Made by a program: the position numbers and the translations under genes. Below, one piece after another: positions 1-13,900 of a DNA stretch of 64,000 bases. The notes below the pieces were generated by a model. The model worked only from the letters and a program-made list of their open reading frames with translations. It made no database searches and was not told where the DNA came from. The DNA lies in assembly GCA_022605955.1 (NCBI GenBank), contig JAKCOZ010000058.1:1240001-1304000 (forward strand), given 5' to 3'. Within the stretch, counting starts at the first letter, position 1. Each line of letters starts with the position of its first letter. This DNA comes from Rallus limicola (Eukaryota > Chordata > Aves > Gruiformes > Rallidae).

Positions 1-1927
1 CAACCACTAGTGAAGGTCCCCAGGCACTTTCCTTCCTCATGTTGCAGGCAGCTCTGTCCATGTTCAGTGCATGTTACTCATGCCTCCTGGGCAGATAGAG
101 GGTTTCACAACCAGGGCCTGTGCTCCCTCTGAAGAACAGTTTGAGGATAGATGTTCCCACTGGCAAAATCATAAGCCGCTCAGCAAGTCTCTGCATGGAA
201 AGGTTAGTTGTGTAGGTATCAACTCCTCTTCAAGTCTCATAAAAACTGTATGCCCTGGGTAACGCAGTCCCATTGATGTGATCTGCTGAGATAAGGGAAT
301 AGCTCTTTCTCAAGATGGTTTTAAAGGATAACGAATTTATTTAAAGCTACGTACCAAATTGGTCGCGTGGGCCTCATCAGACTCGGCAGCAACAGCACCA
401 TTTGCCTTCTGTCATGGGCTGCTGATTTGGCAGCAGGGGCACCAAGCCAAACCATGCCTGCGATAGCCCTGCTGAAAATGCTCAGCCTTCTACCCAGGCT
501 GGACTCAGCCCCGTCCCTCCTCTTTTTGCACTCTTTGTCTTAACTGTGCTCTGTCAGGCGTGGGCAAGGCAGCTCTACAAAATCATTCCTTTCCCCCCAC
601 GTACAGACAGGTAGAGTCAGTCTAGGGCAGGGAGAACTGGAGGAGAAATGGGCCTGTGAATGGGGTTTTACAGGGGTGGGAACGTGCTGAGGACACTGGT
701 GTAAAAGGCAGAGCTGATGCCAGGGTCTCTGTACATGCTGCCAGAAAATATGACACTGCATACTCCAGTTTTAATTCATACCCTTCTGAATTAGAGCAGC
801 AGATCATACTGTTAACTTAAAAGCACCCACACGGCATGATTCAGATTTAAAGGATCTGTCCCCCACCCTTTGAAGCTCCTGCTAATTCAGAGGAAATCTA
901 GAAACAGCAACACTTCATCCGCCCGATACCGATGATTGGGAAAAAGGCTCAAACTCTCCCGCTCTGTACCTCTTTCTCTCCCTCACTTGCACTTTACATT
1001 CTATTTCAAGGTCCCGCTCGAGGCTGTAATTCCTGCAGAGCTCTTGGATTCAACTAGTTGACACCCAGCCCCCTTTTTTTCCCCCGTCACCGTGCCAGGC
1101 TGCGCACGACGGTGCTGGTTATTACGTGTGCTTGTCGGCAGCCTGCCCAGGGACAGCTAGGTTATTCTGTCGGGGAGACCCCGCACCGCTTCTTCTCCTG
1201 CAGAGCCACGCCTGACTTCAGGAACACGGCGCTGGGAATAGAAGGGAAATTAAGCCAAGAAATTAGGACGCACTTCATTAAGGAACAGGCGCACACACTT
1301 TTCGCTTAGCGAACCGTGCACTGGGCTGGGACCGGGTAACGAAGCACCACTTCTGACTGACACTCCTCCATCAAGCAGCATTCATGTTTTTGTGCTTTCA
1401 TCGCGGCTTAGGAGCAACCCAAATCACTGCGGTCTCCCCCTGAGACAAGCGGGTTTTCAAATGAATCCCTTCCCTCACACTGACCTACTTTATTTCTGAT
1501 TGAGGCCGTGCAGTGCAGGAGTTGAGGCTGGGGTGATCAGAAATGCCCGTTCTGGCCAGGCAAACCTGCAAAAGACAAAGATGAAAGCTCGCACTCTTGC
1601 TCTCCCAGGATGGGGTTTTTTTGGTGGGATTTTGTGGTTGTTAATTTCTTTGTAGCTCCATGGTGTTTAGAGGGAGGCAGGTGTCAGTACCTCGGTACAG
1701 TGTCCCCTTTTCATCTGCCTTGTTAAACCTCTGACTCTCACTTGGCAGTCTGACTCAGCGCCGATCCCCCAATGCTTACCGTTCGCACTTGGAAGCAGGC
1801 TGCAATTGTGATTTCCATCCCATCACTTCAGGCGAATGTTTACCCCTCCTTCCCTAACTTGTGTTTGTCTTTCTCTCTCTTACACGATCCTCTTTCCATC
1901 CTCCCCCGCCCTTCTTGTTTCCCATAG
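1..1927 (+). other. CACNA2D4 intron (3' part), upstream of first visible exon
   Basis: No coding exon is recognised here. The intron ends in a pyrimidine-rich tract and a CAG-type acceptor (ATAG) at 1924-1927. The next exon starts at the second base of a codon, so the preceding exon must end after the first base of a codon; I could not find a convincing candidate for it in this stretch. Positions 1000-1350 hold more CpG dinucleotides than the neighbourhood, but no open frame there resembles the alpha2delta family. Confidence 0.6.
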
Positions 1928-1989
1928 CGGTGGGTGTGCAAATCAAGCTGGAGTTGCTCCAACGCAAGTTTTGGATGGCCATGCAACAG
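1928..1989 (+). CDS. CACNA2D4 exon a (62 bp)
   Basis: This exon starts with the last two bases of a split codon and ends in phase 0 before GTAGGAG. It encodes [20 protein letters not shown]. The LELLQRKFW core is conserved in alpha2delta subunits. The acceptor is TTTCCCATAG. Confidence 0.9.
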
Positions 1990-4900
1990 GTAGGAGCATC
2001 AGCAGTAGTGAGGAAAGACAGTTTAATGCTCTTCATCAGCTAGGTTGATGCTAGGTTACATCACACACAGTGGCATTTTGATGAGGGTTTTTGTGAAATT
2101 CATATTAAAAGATTTTTAAAGCAGATAAGTTTGAAGTCACACATTTCTATAATCCTGTGACGGCACTAATGCCATGTGAGCCTTGAGTCTGTTCTGCAAA
2201 TGCCATGATGACAGTGTCAGCATCCTGGCCCGGCATTAGCTCTGCTGCATATGACACATTTAATTGTGGAAATATGTTTTGTGCTCAATCAGCCTTTCAG
2301 AAACCTCCTGAAAATATAAAATTTTGGGCACTTGGGGGGAAAAAAAATCTACTGCCCTCTCTTATCATCTTGATAACGGTAACAAAATGCTACCAGCTTG
2401 CCAAAATAGAAACTATTTGCTCCAGGGATCAGCTTTCAGCATTTGCAACTAATTTTGGACACTCTTGCTGAACAGAGAGAAGTGGAATAATGAAAACATG
2501 TTGTCCCCCATGTCGGTCCCCCCGTCCCCTGTCCTGTCAGACAGGGATGACAGAGCAGAGAGGAGTGCAGGACGCTGCTCACTGGGAGCAAGCACACGTG
2601 GAGAACTGCACTGCCCTGAGCTGGCCACAGTAGCAGGAGCATCCTCGCAGGCAGGAGATCACGTAAACCTAACCTGAGCTAACAAGACTTCTGCAAAGCA
2701 CATGAGCACATCCTGAAGCATCAGCAGAGAGCTTCATTTTAAAAAATTCTCCTGAGGGCCATACCCAGGCAGCTCTCACGCAAACAAGCCCACATGGGCT
2801 TTAAGTGAAACTGGGAAGGCTTATTAAAGACGTTGGAAGGAGGCCCGTGTGCCAAGCGCCCGCACGCCGCGGCACTGGTAGGTGCCGGTATGAAAAAAGC
2901 CAGCGTATGGTTCCCCAGGACGTGACCGCCATTTGACAGAGGAATGACTAACAGATTTTGTTTTTTCTCTCTCTCTCACTTCACTGCACGCTGTGCCACT
3001 CTGGATGTCCATGCTGTGCTTCCCGTCTCCCAGCCCAATGACAGTGATGTAAGTAGACAAAAGCTAAGGACGGGGAGGCATCCTGGCATGCCTCGCCGCA
3101 GCGCAGCTTCGTAATCGTGTCGTTTGTGTGCCAGCATATTATAGGCACTGTCCCTTGTCTTGTAGACACTGGAGATGGTCCAAGCCTGTCACGGGCTGTG
3201 TTTATCTTCACAGTAATTAAGTGTCTTTCACAAAGCTGAAAGCTCTCAGAGTCGCAGCATTTCAGAGACCCAATCAACAGCAGGAGGATGCTGTGAGGTA
3301 GGCTGGTCTCTGCGGAGGACCTGTGTCTATAAGGCAGTAGATGTAGTCACAGAGCAACCAGGGAGCTCAGGTTCAGCTCTGCACCCCCCATCAGGGGCTG
3401 CCTGCAAGATGGTTTAGTAGTGGTTGGCAGGTTAGGGTGATGGTTGGACTTGATGATCTAAAGGGTCCCTAGGTTGGGCTTCCCTCTGCACTACTGCTGC
3501 CATACAGCCAGCCCAGCACCAGGCATTGCTGCAGCTTGTCCAGGTCAGGAACAGCAACAATGATGAGACTCGGTCCTCACATCTTGAGCAAGATGCTGTG
3601 AGACACGGGCCCTTTTTGTGGGAAACTACTCTGGTTCATGTAGGTTTCTGTTCTGATTTCCAAGCTCTGGGCTCTGCACTTGTAATCCCCCAAAGACTAT
3701 AATCGTGGTTTGATGTTTCTCTGCTGACCAAGGAAAGGAACCCACCAGGGATGACTGCACAGGCCACCTCTATGTGTACATCCAGGGAGACAAAACAACC
3801 TGATGCTGTTTTGTGGTGAGGCAAGAGTGAGACACAATGTAACTGTGGGTAAAGGGATGTTTTTAAACCATCATGCTTAGAGCCTCAAAAGCCAGCAAAT
3901 GTTGGAGTGGGAGCACACAACAGTGCAAAGCTACAGGGCCTGAAATAAAATCAGGCGTCTCTGAGCCTCCCCTGAAGCTGAGAAGAGGCATGGAAACCTG
4001 AAACGTTTGGCTTTGTTCTGTGAAACTCAAGAGGAGAAACAAATTCTAACTGAAAGTAACAGTCTCATTTTGATCTGAAATGGCAAATTCACCTCTTGTT
4101 ACCAAGAACCATCTGGAAAGAGGGCTGGGGCTTATGTATAAGGGTTTTGTGGAAATAAAGGGCAGCTGGCTGGGAGCAGACAGGCTACACAACACGTCAG
4201 TGTCCTTCCCTGGCCCCAGAAAACCTCTGGTGAGGAGGGGACCCCGTGTACAGAAATGGCAACACCATGTCGGCTTTCTTCCCTCCGCCACTAGAGAAAA
4301 TAACGTTACAAAATAACACAGAGAGACAGACACACGCAGCCACGGCAAGCTCGGAACAATTATGAAATCAATAAGCACCTGAAGGGCTTTGTTACTCAGC
4401 GCTTAACTCCTCGTGTGTCCCCCCCCCCTACCCGGTTCAGTGTTGTGAAACACACGTCAGCTCTGGTACACAGAAATCCTAAATGAAACAAATGGATGGT
4501 GCCTTGGGCTACATGAGCACCATTCACATCCTATTTTATCATTAGCTGTCTGGAGAATAAAGAAACCAACAGCAACAACAACAACAACAAAAATCCCTGC
4601 CTGAGAAGAATCCTGATCTAAAATACCATGCCATGTGTTTAGTCTGGGTCCTAGCAGACACTGAAATGCATGCTGGCTTCTCACCTGTGTACGATAACCT
4701 TGAGAGCTTGATGCTGCTGCCTTCATTAACAAGCCTCTGTGCAGAGTGCGTGGGCACTGCTGGGAGTGTGTCAGGGAGGTGGGTGCAAGATCAGAGCCCT
4801 CAAGCCAAGGGGAGGTTGCACAGAGAGGTGGGGAGTGCACAGTGCCAAAGTGGCCAGCACAAGGAGTGGTACGGATGCATGCTGTAGGGCTCCTCTCGGT

Positions 4901-7900
4901 GCAGACACCTGCTAAACTGCAGAGTTTGATGAGATGCTGGTATGAAGGCCTTTAGCTCAGCAGTCCCAAGAGGGAGACTGTAAGATGAGGTCGTGCCGTG
5001 GTTAATGCCCTGCTTTTCCCTTCCAGTGCAGTGCCTTGGATGGTGCCTGTCCACTAAGCTGTCAGGATGATGTAAGTTGCCCTGATTTCTTCTCTGTACT
5101 TGTGATGGCTGTGATTGACTACCTGCTCTGTGGAGGTCTTTTGTCTCCCCAAAACACAGGTATTGCCTGTCATCTCCTCACAAAAGATTGCACAGCCAGG
5201 GCAGGACTTCATGCCACTGAGGCAAACCGGCAGTTTAGGTCTTCTCCTCATCCGTGAGCCCAGGCAGGGACATTGGGTTTCCAGACAGTGACTGAGGAGA
5301 TCACATCTCCTCTAAGGCTGTCTTCACAGACTTCCCAGATCTGCAAAGACAATGACATGCATGCTGAATGCCCCTCTTTGCATTTACTCCGCTGCCTCAA
5401 CCTTGGTCTCAGGCATGTTTGGGATAGAAGTTCCTCTCACTGGGAGACTGGGATCAATCAGGGAATTTTCCTTCTGTGTTTATGTAGGATTTACTGCACA
5501 TCCTAGTTTTGCCCTGTGAGACCTAAAGGTTTTCATCTAAACTCCATGCCTCCATTTCCTGCTCTGCAAAATAAAAATAAGACGAGCACTGAGAGCAGTG
5601 AGGAGATAGTCATTTCATGAGTGCTTATAAAGCTTGGAAATCTGAAGATGGAGAGGATTAGATAACATAGTATTAAAGAGAAGAGCTCTCTACATAGCCT
5701 GTTGCGTCCTGCAGGATGTCTGCTAGGCCTGTGCACAGCCCTGGAGAGAGACAATCTCTGTCGCAGACAGCTCACGAGCTAAAGATCTCAAAATGGAGGC
5801 AGAGAGGGAAAGGCCAGTTGTGCCAAACTGGTGGTAGCTGAGCTGTGGGGTTAGGCACAGAAATGCTGAGGCTGTTGCCGTAAGCACAAGCCCACACCAC
5901 TCCATCTCGCACACAGCGGTACCAACCAGACAGCCGCGGAAAAAGCTGTCTTTAATGTTGCTTCTCTTTCATCTCTGCAGATTCTGAATTGCTTCCTCAT
6001 TGATAATAACGGCTTTATACTCATTTCCAAAAGACCTGCAGAGGTAAGAGAGCATAAGAGAAGAAAGAGAGCGTGCTCGGCCTGTTCCTAAATAACCCAC
6101 CAGAGCTGGTTAAAACAAATGAAGTTCAATTGTGTAATAAGGGTGGCTGCGGTACAACCAAATTCATTTGTCTGGTGAGGGGGAAGCCTCCCAGCTGAGT
6201 GACGGCACATCTTAGGTAAGGAAGGAGTTTGCAGTGATAAGGAACCGGACAAAATATCTTTTTATCAGAAGTGAGGAAATGAGGCTACTTTCCCTCAGTG
6301 CATATGCTACTAAAAGATGATCTGAGACAGTCCCAGAAGGCAGAAATGCCAAGGGAAGGGAAGGGAAGGGAAGGGAAGGGAAGGGAAGGGAAGGGAAGGG
6401 AAGGGAAGGGAAGGGAAGGGAAGGGAAGGGAAGGGAAGGGAAGGGAAGGGAAGGGAAGGGAAGGGAAGGGAAGGGAAGGGAAGGGAAGGGAAGGGAAGGG
6501 AAGGGAAGGGAAGGGAAGGGAAGGGAAGGGAAGGGAAGGGAAGGGAAGGGAAGGGAAGGGAAGGGAAGGGAAGGGAGCAGCACTTTTGAGTGTCTCTGAA
6601 GTCAAAGCAGGCATTCTTCAGGAGAGGAAACTGAGGGCATGGAAAGAACAAAATGCCAAAGGCAAAAATGAAGATGAAATCATTTAAGCAAATTACAAAC
6701 AGGAGAACACCTGAGGAACTGGAAGATTTACTGGGCTCACAGAGGTGAAAGGAGTAAGGAAAAAACTTCAGAATAGTGATAACAATATAAGCAACAAAAG
6801 TTGCTTCCTTTACTCCTGCTGCCAGCCCCTCCATAATAATTTCTAGGGAGCTGAAGGGGACCGGTGTGTGATGGGGCTGGGTAAAGTCTACACTACCAGC
6901 AACTGCATGGCTTAGTTATGTTCTTCTGTTCTCCAGTAATTTCACCACAGAAATCTTTGTTTCAAAATAATGAAAGGCGATAGATTCAGATGTCAGAAAG
7001 TGACATATTGGAACAGTCCCATAAACTACAAAACAGTAAGTCAATAGCAACAGGAGGCTTATAGAAGAAATGGGAAATGAAGTGGGTTTGCTACTGACAA
7101 ACGTGTGGAGTTTCATTAAAATTGCTATACTGCTGGAGTTAACAAATGCCGTACGCATATTTCCAAAAGGCAGTAGATCTGATCCCAGAAATTACTTTCT
7201 TCAAGATGTCACAAACAGGTTGAAATTGATATTTAAAATAAAGTAACCTAACACCCAATGGATGGCACTTGGACAAGCAGCACAGCTTCTCTAAGGGAAG
7301 AAAACCTATTTTGTCAGCTGTAGTTCTTTGAAAGTTTGAGTAAATCAGGAGATAAGGTGGAATGGATGACCTACTGCATCTCAGTTTTTCTAAAAGCCTT
7401 GAACAGAGTTCTTTACAAGAGACTGTTAAAGAAGTTCTGGTTAAACCAGTGAAGCATGAAGTACTGGCATTGATTTCAAACTAGCTGGGACAGAAAGAAA
7501 AGAAGATAAATTTTTATAAGGATGTTTAGATGGAAAACATCAGCTATCCAAGGCCCATGGTTTCCCATCCAGACTTGTGTTGGTTGGCATAATCAGAATA
7601 GGCTGGCCAGAGAAAAGGGGAGATGATAAATTCTGCAGGCACTGCACAGTAAGTTCAGAGAAGCCAAGAAGAGAGCTGGTGAGATTCACAAAGCAAAAAG
7701 AGCCAGCAACACAATGGCACCAGGGGGTGTTGCAGACAGATAGCAAGGGGGCATATTGCAAGGAATAACCAAGCTGTTTTCTGTTGGGGAAGGGACCTAC
7801 CCAGCACATTGAATATTCCACTAAAAGTGTATGAAAAAGGAAAAGAAAAGAAAAAAAAAAACAACCAAACAAACAAGAAACCAATTTGATAAGTGAGGAA

Positions 7901-10900
7901 AATGCTGTAAAGTTGTATTACCTCCTTACTCTGGGAGAGTAGGGTCCTGCTGCATGTTTGGGATGGGCTGGCACCACTGTGCATCTGCAGTCCAGAAGGC
8001 CAACTGCATCCTGGGCTGCATCAAAAGAAGTGTGGCCAGCAGATTGAGAGGGGTGATTCTGCCCCTCTGCTCTGCCCTGGTGAGACCCCACCTGTAATAC
8101 TGAGTTCAGCTCTGGAGCCCTCAGCACAAGGAGGACATGGACCTGTTGGAGCATGTCCAGACAAGGGCCACAAAAATGATCAAAGGGCTGGAGCATCTCT
8201 CCTATGAATACAGGCTTGTTCAGCCTTGAGAAGAGAAGGCTCCAGGGGGATCTTATAGCTGCCTGAAAGGCTTAAGAAAGCCGGGGGAGAGCTGTTCATG
8301 AGAGCATGTAGCAAAAGGACAAAGGGTATTGGTTTTAAACTAGAAAAGGGGAGATTTAGGTTGGATATTAAGAAAAAAAAATCTTCAATATGAGGGTGGT
8401 AGATGACTGGAACAGGATGCCCAGAGATATAGTGGAGGCTCCATCCCTGGAGACATTCAAGGTCAGGCTTGATGGGGCTCTGAGCAACCTGATCTAGTTA
8501 AATGTGCCCCTGCTCACTGCAGGGGTGTTGGACTAGATGACCTTTAAAGGTCCCATCCAACCTAACAAATTCCATGATTGTATGGTTCTTAGGAGTCACT
8601 GTTTCCACCTCTGACCCCGGTGGCATTTTCAGATTTTCTTTACTGAGTCCTGTGGCATGTGTCCACAGACAAAGGCCCTTTAGGTACCCTTTAGGTACCA
8701 TGTCTACTGTTCAGCCTCAGCACTTCCTCCCTGGGTTCTATCTCTATATTTTTCCTCCATCTTATGGAAAACAGGTTTTTCAAAAAGCTCGTCTCTGAAA
8801 TATCTGCCTAGCAGAAACATGGCATTATAGTGGATTTGGGTAAATTATAAACATTATCCACATGCCTCCGAGATCAGGCATTTTGGCAGGCACCAGAGCT
8901 GTCATCTCCTCCAGCTGTTACCTCCCGTGACCTCAGAGAGTTCACCACTACTTTTCTTCGATTTCTTTATCTCATTCCAGCTACTGCTTTTATTTCCCAG
9001 TGGCACCATGAGTGTCCACGCTGTTAAACCCTACAGGGAATCCAAGACAGCAGCAGCATTAAATCAATCCCTGGCGTTTCAAAGCCTTGCTACCTGAATG
9101 TTGCTTTGTGGGATCACTTGCTGCTACGTGGCCTCCCCTGCCTCATCCCACACTCTTTCCTCAGTGCATCCTTCAATATAATGAGAAAAGAAAATATTCC
9201 ATACATGGATTTTTGTGGGCGTTTTGCCTTTCTGGAGAAGTCAGCTAGTTCACTGACCTCCCTCCCTGCCGCATGCCTGACACCAGCAAGAGTGGCCCAG
9301 CCTCTTGGGTTGGTTCAGACTGGCAGCAGGGAGAAGGGCGTCCTGCCTCCATGCCACCTGCAGCAGGGAGAAGGGCAGCCTGCCTCCATGCCACCTGCTC
9401 TGCCCCACTGGCTGGGGTGGAAGGGAGGTTGCTGGGTACCAAAGCAGCTAGGGCCTCCACCCCACTGAGCCACACAGGCTGTGGCCACTGCAGCACAAGC
9501 AGGGCCCCACATACATCTCTGCTTCCCCCAAGAATGCAGCAAGGAGCTTTCACATCCAAACCACCTGCTTTTCTGGGGCAAAGTGCAAGCTGCGATCAGC
9601 AGAGTGGTGACAAAGTGCCTGCATCCCTATAGCCCCCAGGTAAGCACCTGGTGCTGGAGACCTGCTCCAGGGGCTCTGAGGTGTTTGGTTCCATCACTCT
9701 GCTTGCTCCCTTGGGACTGAGATGCTCACTCAGCCCTCTGACTTGCCCAGGCTGCCTGCACCCACACCTTCTTCCCCATGTAACTGCATGGGAAACCAGA
9801 GCAGCTTAGTGTAGGGGTGGGGTGAGGTCAACCTGGTTCAGGTTCTGCCCCCCTACTCCATCCTTGGGATGGGAGATTGGGATGAGGGTTCAGCTCTTAT
9901 AACCTCTGCCTGGAGGTAACAAGAAGTTTGACAGCAGGCAGCAGACAAAGTGGAAGAAAGAGATACTCAGGATTTTAATGAGTGATGAGTTGGAAGCTCC
10001 CTGCAGGATTACTTGGGGAACAATGGATAATCGCTTAATTCAGGCTAATCCTTCTATCCAGACTCATCCCAGAGGGAGCAAAGAGTTAATAGCCAGAGCC
10101 AAGACAAGGGAGTGGGTGAGGAGTAGGATGATCTAGGACAGGGGAGGAAGTAAAAGTGTTGGGCCCAGGCTGTGCTGCAGCGAAGGGCTCCTCGGTGCTG
10201 TGTTTCTGATCATGTTTGCAGCTACAGCCCCATGCCTGCCTCTGAGTTTTTAGCTGCCTTTTGCTGCCAGCCGGAGGCACAGCTGCAGATCACAGGTCTG
10301 GAGCTCCCTCCGCCTGCTGCATCCAGATGTCCCCTCACTCTCTAAACCTCCTTCTCTAGGGTGCTGCCTTCTCCATGGGGGATTTTAGGGATTATGGCTG
10401 GAAGCTTTGCCCAGATGGGACTCCAGGGGCAGGGTGCAAGGTGGCAGCTAAAAGGCCAAGGTCCCACCGTGGCTGGGCAGAGGCTGTGGAGAAGCAAGTG
10501 CTGGCTCTGTTTGAGCCATGCAGCAAGGAGGCTACCTGCTCACCCAAATCCAGCGTATGTACTCAGATGCTGTCAGCTGCGGGGTATGCATGTGTCATCC
10601 AGGATGTCAGAGGTGATGCTTTGTGCTGTGAACCTCTGAAATTGCAAAGGCCTGTGGAAATCTGCCCAGAGCCACGAGTTAGGAGGAGCATAGCAGAGGG
10701 ATGTCTGGGTGAGCAGCAGCCAGCCACTGGAGGAAGCAGGTGCTTTGCAAACCATCACTCCAGTACAGGATCTCTTTGGCTTCTGCCAAGTGGTGCTTTC
10801 CTGTGTTTTCCTACCTGCATAGGGTACCTATATCAGCACTGACCTTTGAATGTCTGATTTGGTGTTAAATGCCAGCTTCCTGATGCTTTTCTGAACACAT

Positions 10901-13900
10901 TCCCTAGGCCTTACTCCAAATTACACTCAGACTATGACATCCTACCTGGAAAAGTTTGGTCAGACACAGTACCTCTGAACAGGGTAAGCCCCATTTACAG
11001 TCCCACAGGGGTCTCCTGCCCTCACCACAAAAACCACAGCTTACCCTGTATTAAATCCTACTGGGCTCCTGATGGGGCTGCAGACTGGTATTAAATGGAA
11101 GCAGCTGGCCTCCTCACTACCCTAATCAGATTGAAAGAGCGAGGGAGGTAAAAAAAAGTTAGAGCTTGCTCAGAGACATTTGACTATGTCTGAGATGATT
11201 ACAGCCCAAATGCTCAAGGGGAGTTGATGTTCTCTATCGATTTATAAAGGGAAACACCTTCTATAAGCCTGTTGGGAAGAGGTTCATAACCATGTAATGC
11301 TACTGTTAGATATTTACTCTATGATCTTAGGTAAATCTGCCTAAGGGTTTGGGTTTTTTTAGCAGAAATGCCCCACTCAAATAAATTAAGTCATCTGTCA
11401 TCAGCAAATACATGCTAAATGATTGCTAGCCTATCAGTGGAAAAGTAAAATGTGTGTGTGTCTCACCCCCAAACTGTGTGAACACTTCTATGACATATGG
11501 GAGCTATTTGCTGTGTCAAGACCCATAGGCCAGGAAAATAGATGGTGGGCTGCTTGTATCAGTATTTCTATTATTTATGAGCATTTTATTTATTTGCTTA
11601 CAAACAGAGAAGTGGACTTGGCAGATTTGAAGCATTTTTGCAGTAGATTTGTCATGGTTTAGTAATCAGGAAATCCAGAACTGCTGTTTGTTTGGAGAAG
11701 TCTTCAGAGCAGCAGTTCCCAGATTTGGGATTGGGACCGTATTCAAGGTTATTGACTCCAAAATGTAAATACAACTAGAGGGTCAAGAGCTCTGCTTCTA
11801 GTCCAAGCATGCAAGCAAGATTTGGGGTTTGTTGCCCCCTCAAAGGCAACTTTTGTTTGCTTGGAGTCTTTGCCAGCCCAGTGTGTAAGCTAACAGAGTG
11901 GGTCTGTGTGTGTTGTGTTGGTTGGCCTTCTCAGAACCTGCGCAGCAGTGAGTTGTAAAATGGTGTTTGCTACCTAAATAGATGTGTACATCGTGCTTTA
12001 TGCATGGTGAGTCAGTTTGCCTAGGGCAGGGGGTGGGGGGGAGCACTGATTGGGGGCAGAGGTTTCCAAAGCCTCTGTGGCTGCTAGCAGAAGGGCTCAG
12101 GTCGAAGAGAATTAGGCTCCAGAGAATGTGAATTCACAGAAACCCACAGGAGAGCCCAGGCTCCCACTAAATCAACATGACTGGGTCTCTGCAGCTTGAG
12201 TCTGTTTTTTTCCGTCACAAGCTGCAGGGACTACGTGGGCTAAATAATTTCCAAGAGCAGTAGGAGCGGTGCAGGATGACAAGCTGGTGACGGAGGAAGT
12301 TGTCCTTTAAGCTTTCCAGCCAGCCAAAGGACAAATCTCAGCATTGCTTCCTTATAAAACACTCATTATGTGTAGTAGGCCCCCAGACAGACTGGATTGG
12401 TCGGAGCCTTAGAGCATTTGGAGGCTTTAATGTTGATGGTTTACACTGGGGTGGTTTTTTTTTTTTTTGCTTTCTTGTGCTTGCAGACTGGAAAATTTTT
12501 TGGTGCAGTGGATGGCTCAGTAATGACCCAGCTGCTAAACATGGGCATGTTCAGGCGGTAAGTGGGGGGGATCTTTGCACTGTGCCTCTCTTTCTTCAGC
12601 TGGTGTGTGGCTCAGAGCATATCAGGCCCTGTAAGCAGCACCACTAGGCAGGGGAGAATGCACGTGCTGGGGCATGTGGCTCTTGTGTTTTCCTACAAGA
12701 GCTCCTTCAGCTACCTGCCCCCTCCTGCATCTCCCTCAGCTATCTTCACCACACAACCTGTTTTTCCTCATCTCCTACTCTTCCACCTGCTGCAAAGCAT
12801 CGAGAGAAACAATAACTCCCAGTATCTGTGTACCCAGAAAGCAGCTTCTCCTCTATCTTTTCCAGGGCAAGATGCTATGGGAAAGACTTCTGGGCATTTT
12901 GGGTGAAGTGCTTCAGTGCTTCCTGCCCCTTGTAAATCCTTTCTCTGAGCAGTTGTCTGAGAGCCCCTCAGATGTGGCATTGCAGCTGGCTGAGCACATG
13001 TCTCTCTCTCTCCTTAAAATTCCTCTGTTCATCTCACTCCACTCCCCCACTCCATGTCAAAAGAGAGTTTTGGTGGCCTGAAAACAGGAATTAGGGGGAC
13101 CTGAGGTAGATACAATTCTCTGGCTCTGGGGCCTGCTTTACTCACCATCTGAAATTAGGGACATATTTCCTCCCGCACTGACCCAGTTACATTAATCTGG
13201 GGCCTGAATTCCTTGCTTTGTGAAATCCACCACTCACCAAACAGCAAAGATGCATGTAAGCAGGCCACTGCTTTAGTTCTCCTACACAGGACATTTTTTT
13301 AGGAAAAACTGACGTATGCATCCTGTAGGCAGTTGCATCACTTGCTTCTGACTGCTTGTTTTTGTTTTGATTGCAGGGTGACCATGTATGATTATCAAGC
13401 AATGTGCAAAGTACCCTACCACCACCACAGTGGTGCCAGGCCTCTGCTCAGCGTACGTATCTGTTGGCACGCAGCCTTCTCTGGGCTTGGTGGTGGAGGC
13501 TTTCTCCTAGGACATCTCCAACACACGTAGTACATTCCCCAAGGGAGTTTAGCAGCTGTTGGCTTTCAAGTGGTCAGAATGTCCAAACTCAACTGAGGTG
13601 GATTTCTGAGGCAGTGATGGCCACTGACTGTGGTTTCCAATTTGGCTCTCTATTGGCATGTAGGAGTTCTCTGAAAATAGGAAAGTCCAGGGAAAGAACA
13701 GACCATGCCAGGCTTCTCTTAAAAGCTGAGGAACCAGCTCGCAGCTGAAACAAACAGAAACTTTTGCTCAGCAGCTCAGAAATGAGAGTCATGCTGTCAG
13801 TGAACAAAAAACCTTGGAGAAAGCTGTCAACCTTTCAGGGATGGATGAGAGGGCTTGGAGTAACAGAGAGGTTAAGGCTACCAAGAAATGCTGATGGCCC

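Larger units (their letters stand above)
6044..12486 (+). other. CACNA2D4 intron of 6.4 kb
   Basis: The largest intron of the visible part. It holds the AAGGG array at 6351-6576, a CR1 3' portion near 7960-8590 and a 37-bp tandem duplication at 9323-9396. The stretch 7250-7930 resembles old retroelement DNA in places but I could not assign it. No coding exon was found between these. Open frames near 9.1-9.7 kb are explained by local GC content. Confidence 0.7.

Noticed and set aside
6212..6834. Long frames with repeated REGKG (+) or FPSLP (-) residues
   Set aside because: They are produced by the AAGGG array, whose 5-bp period has no stop in any frame. No splice, start or family evidence supports translation.
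10375..10842. 155-codon + strand open frame in a CACNA2D4 intron
   Set aside because: No similarity to known families, no consensus splice context at its ends, and base composition alone can explain it.
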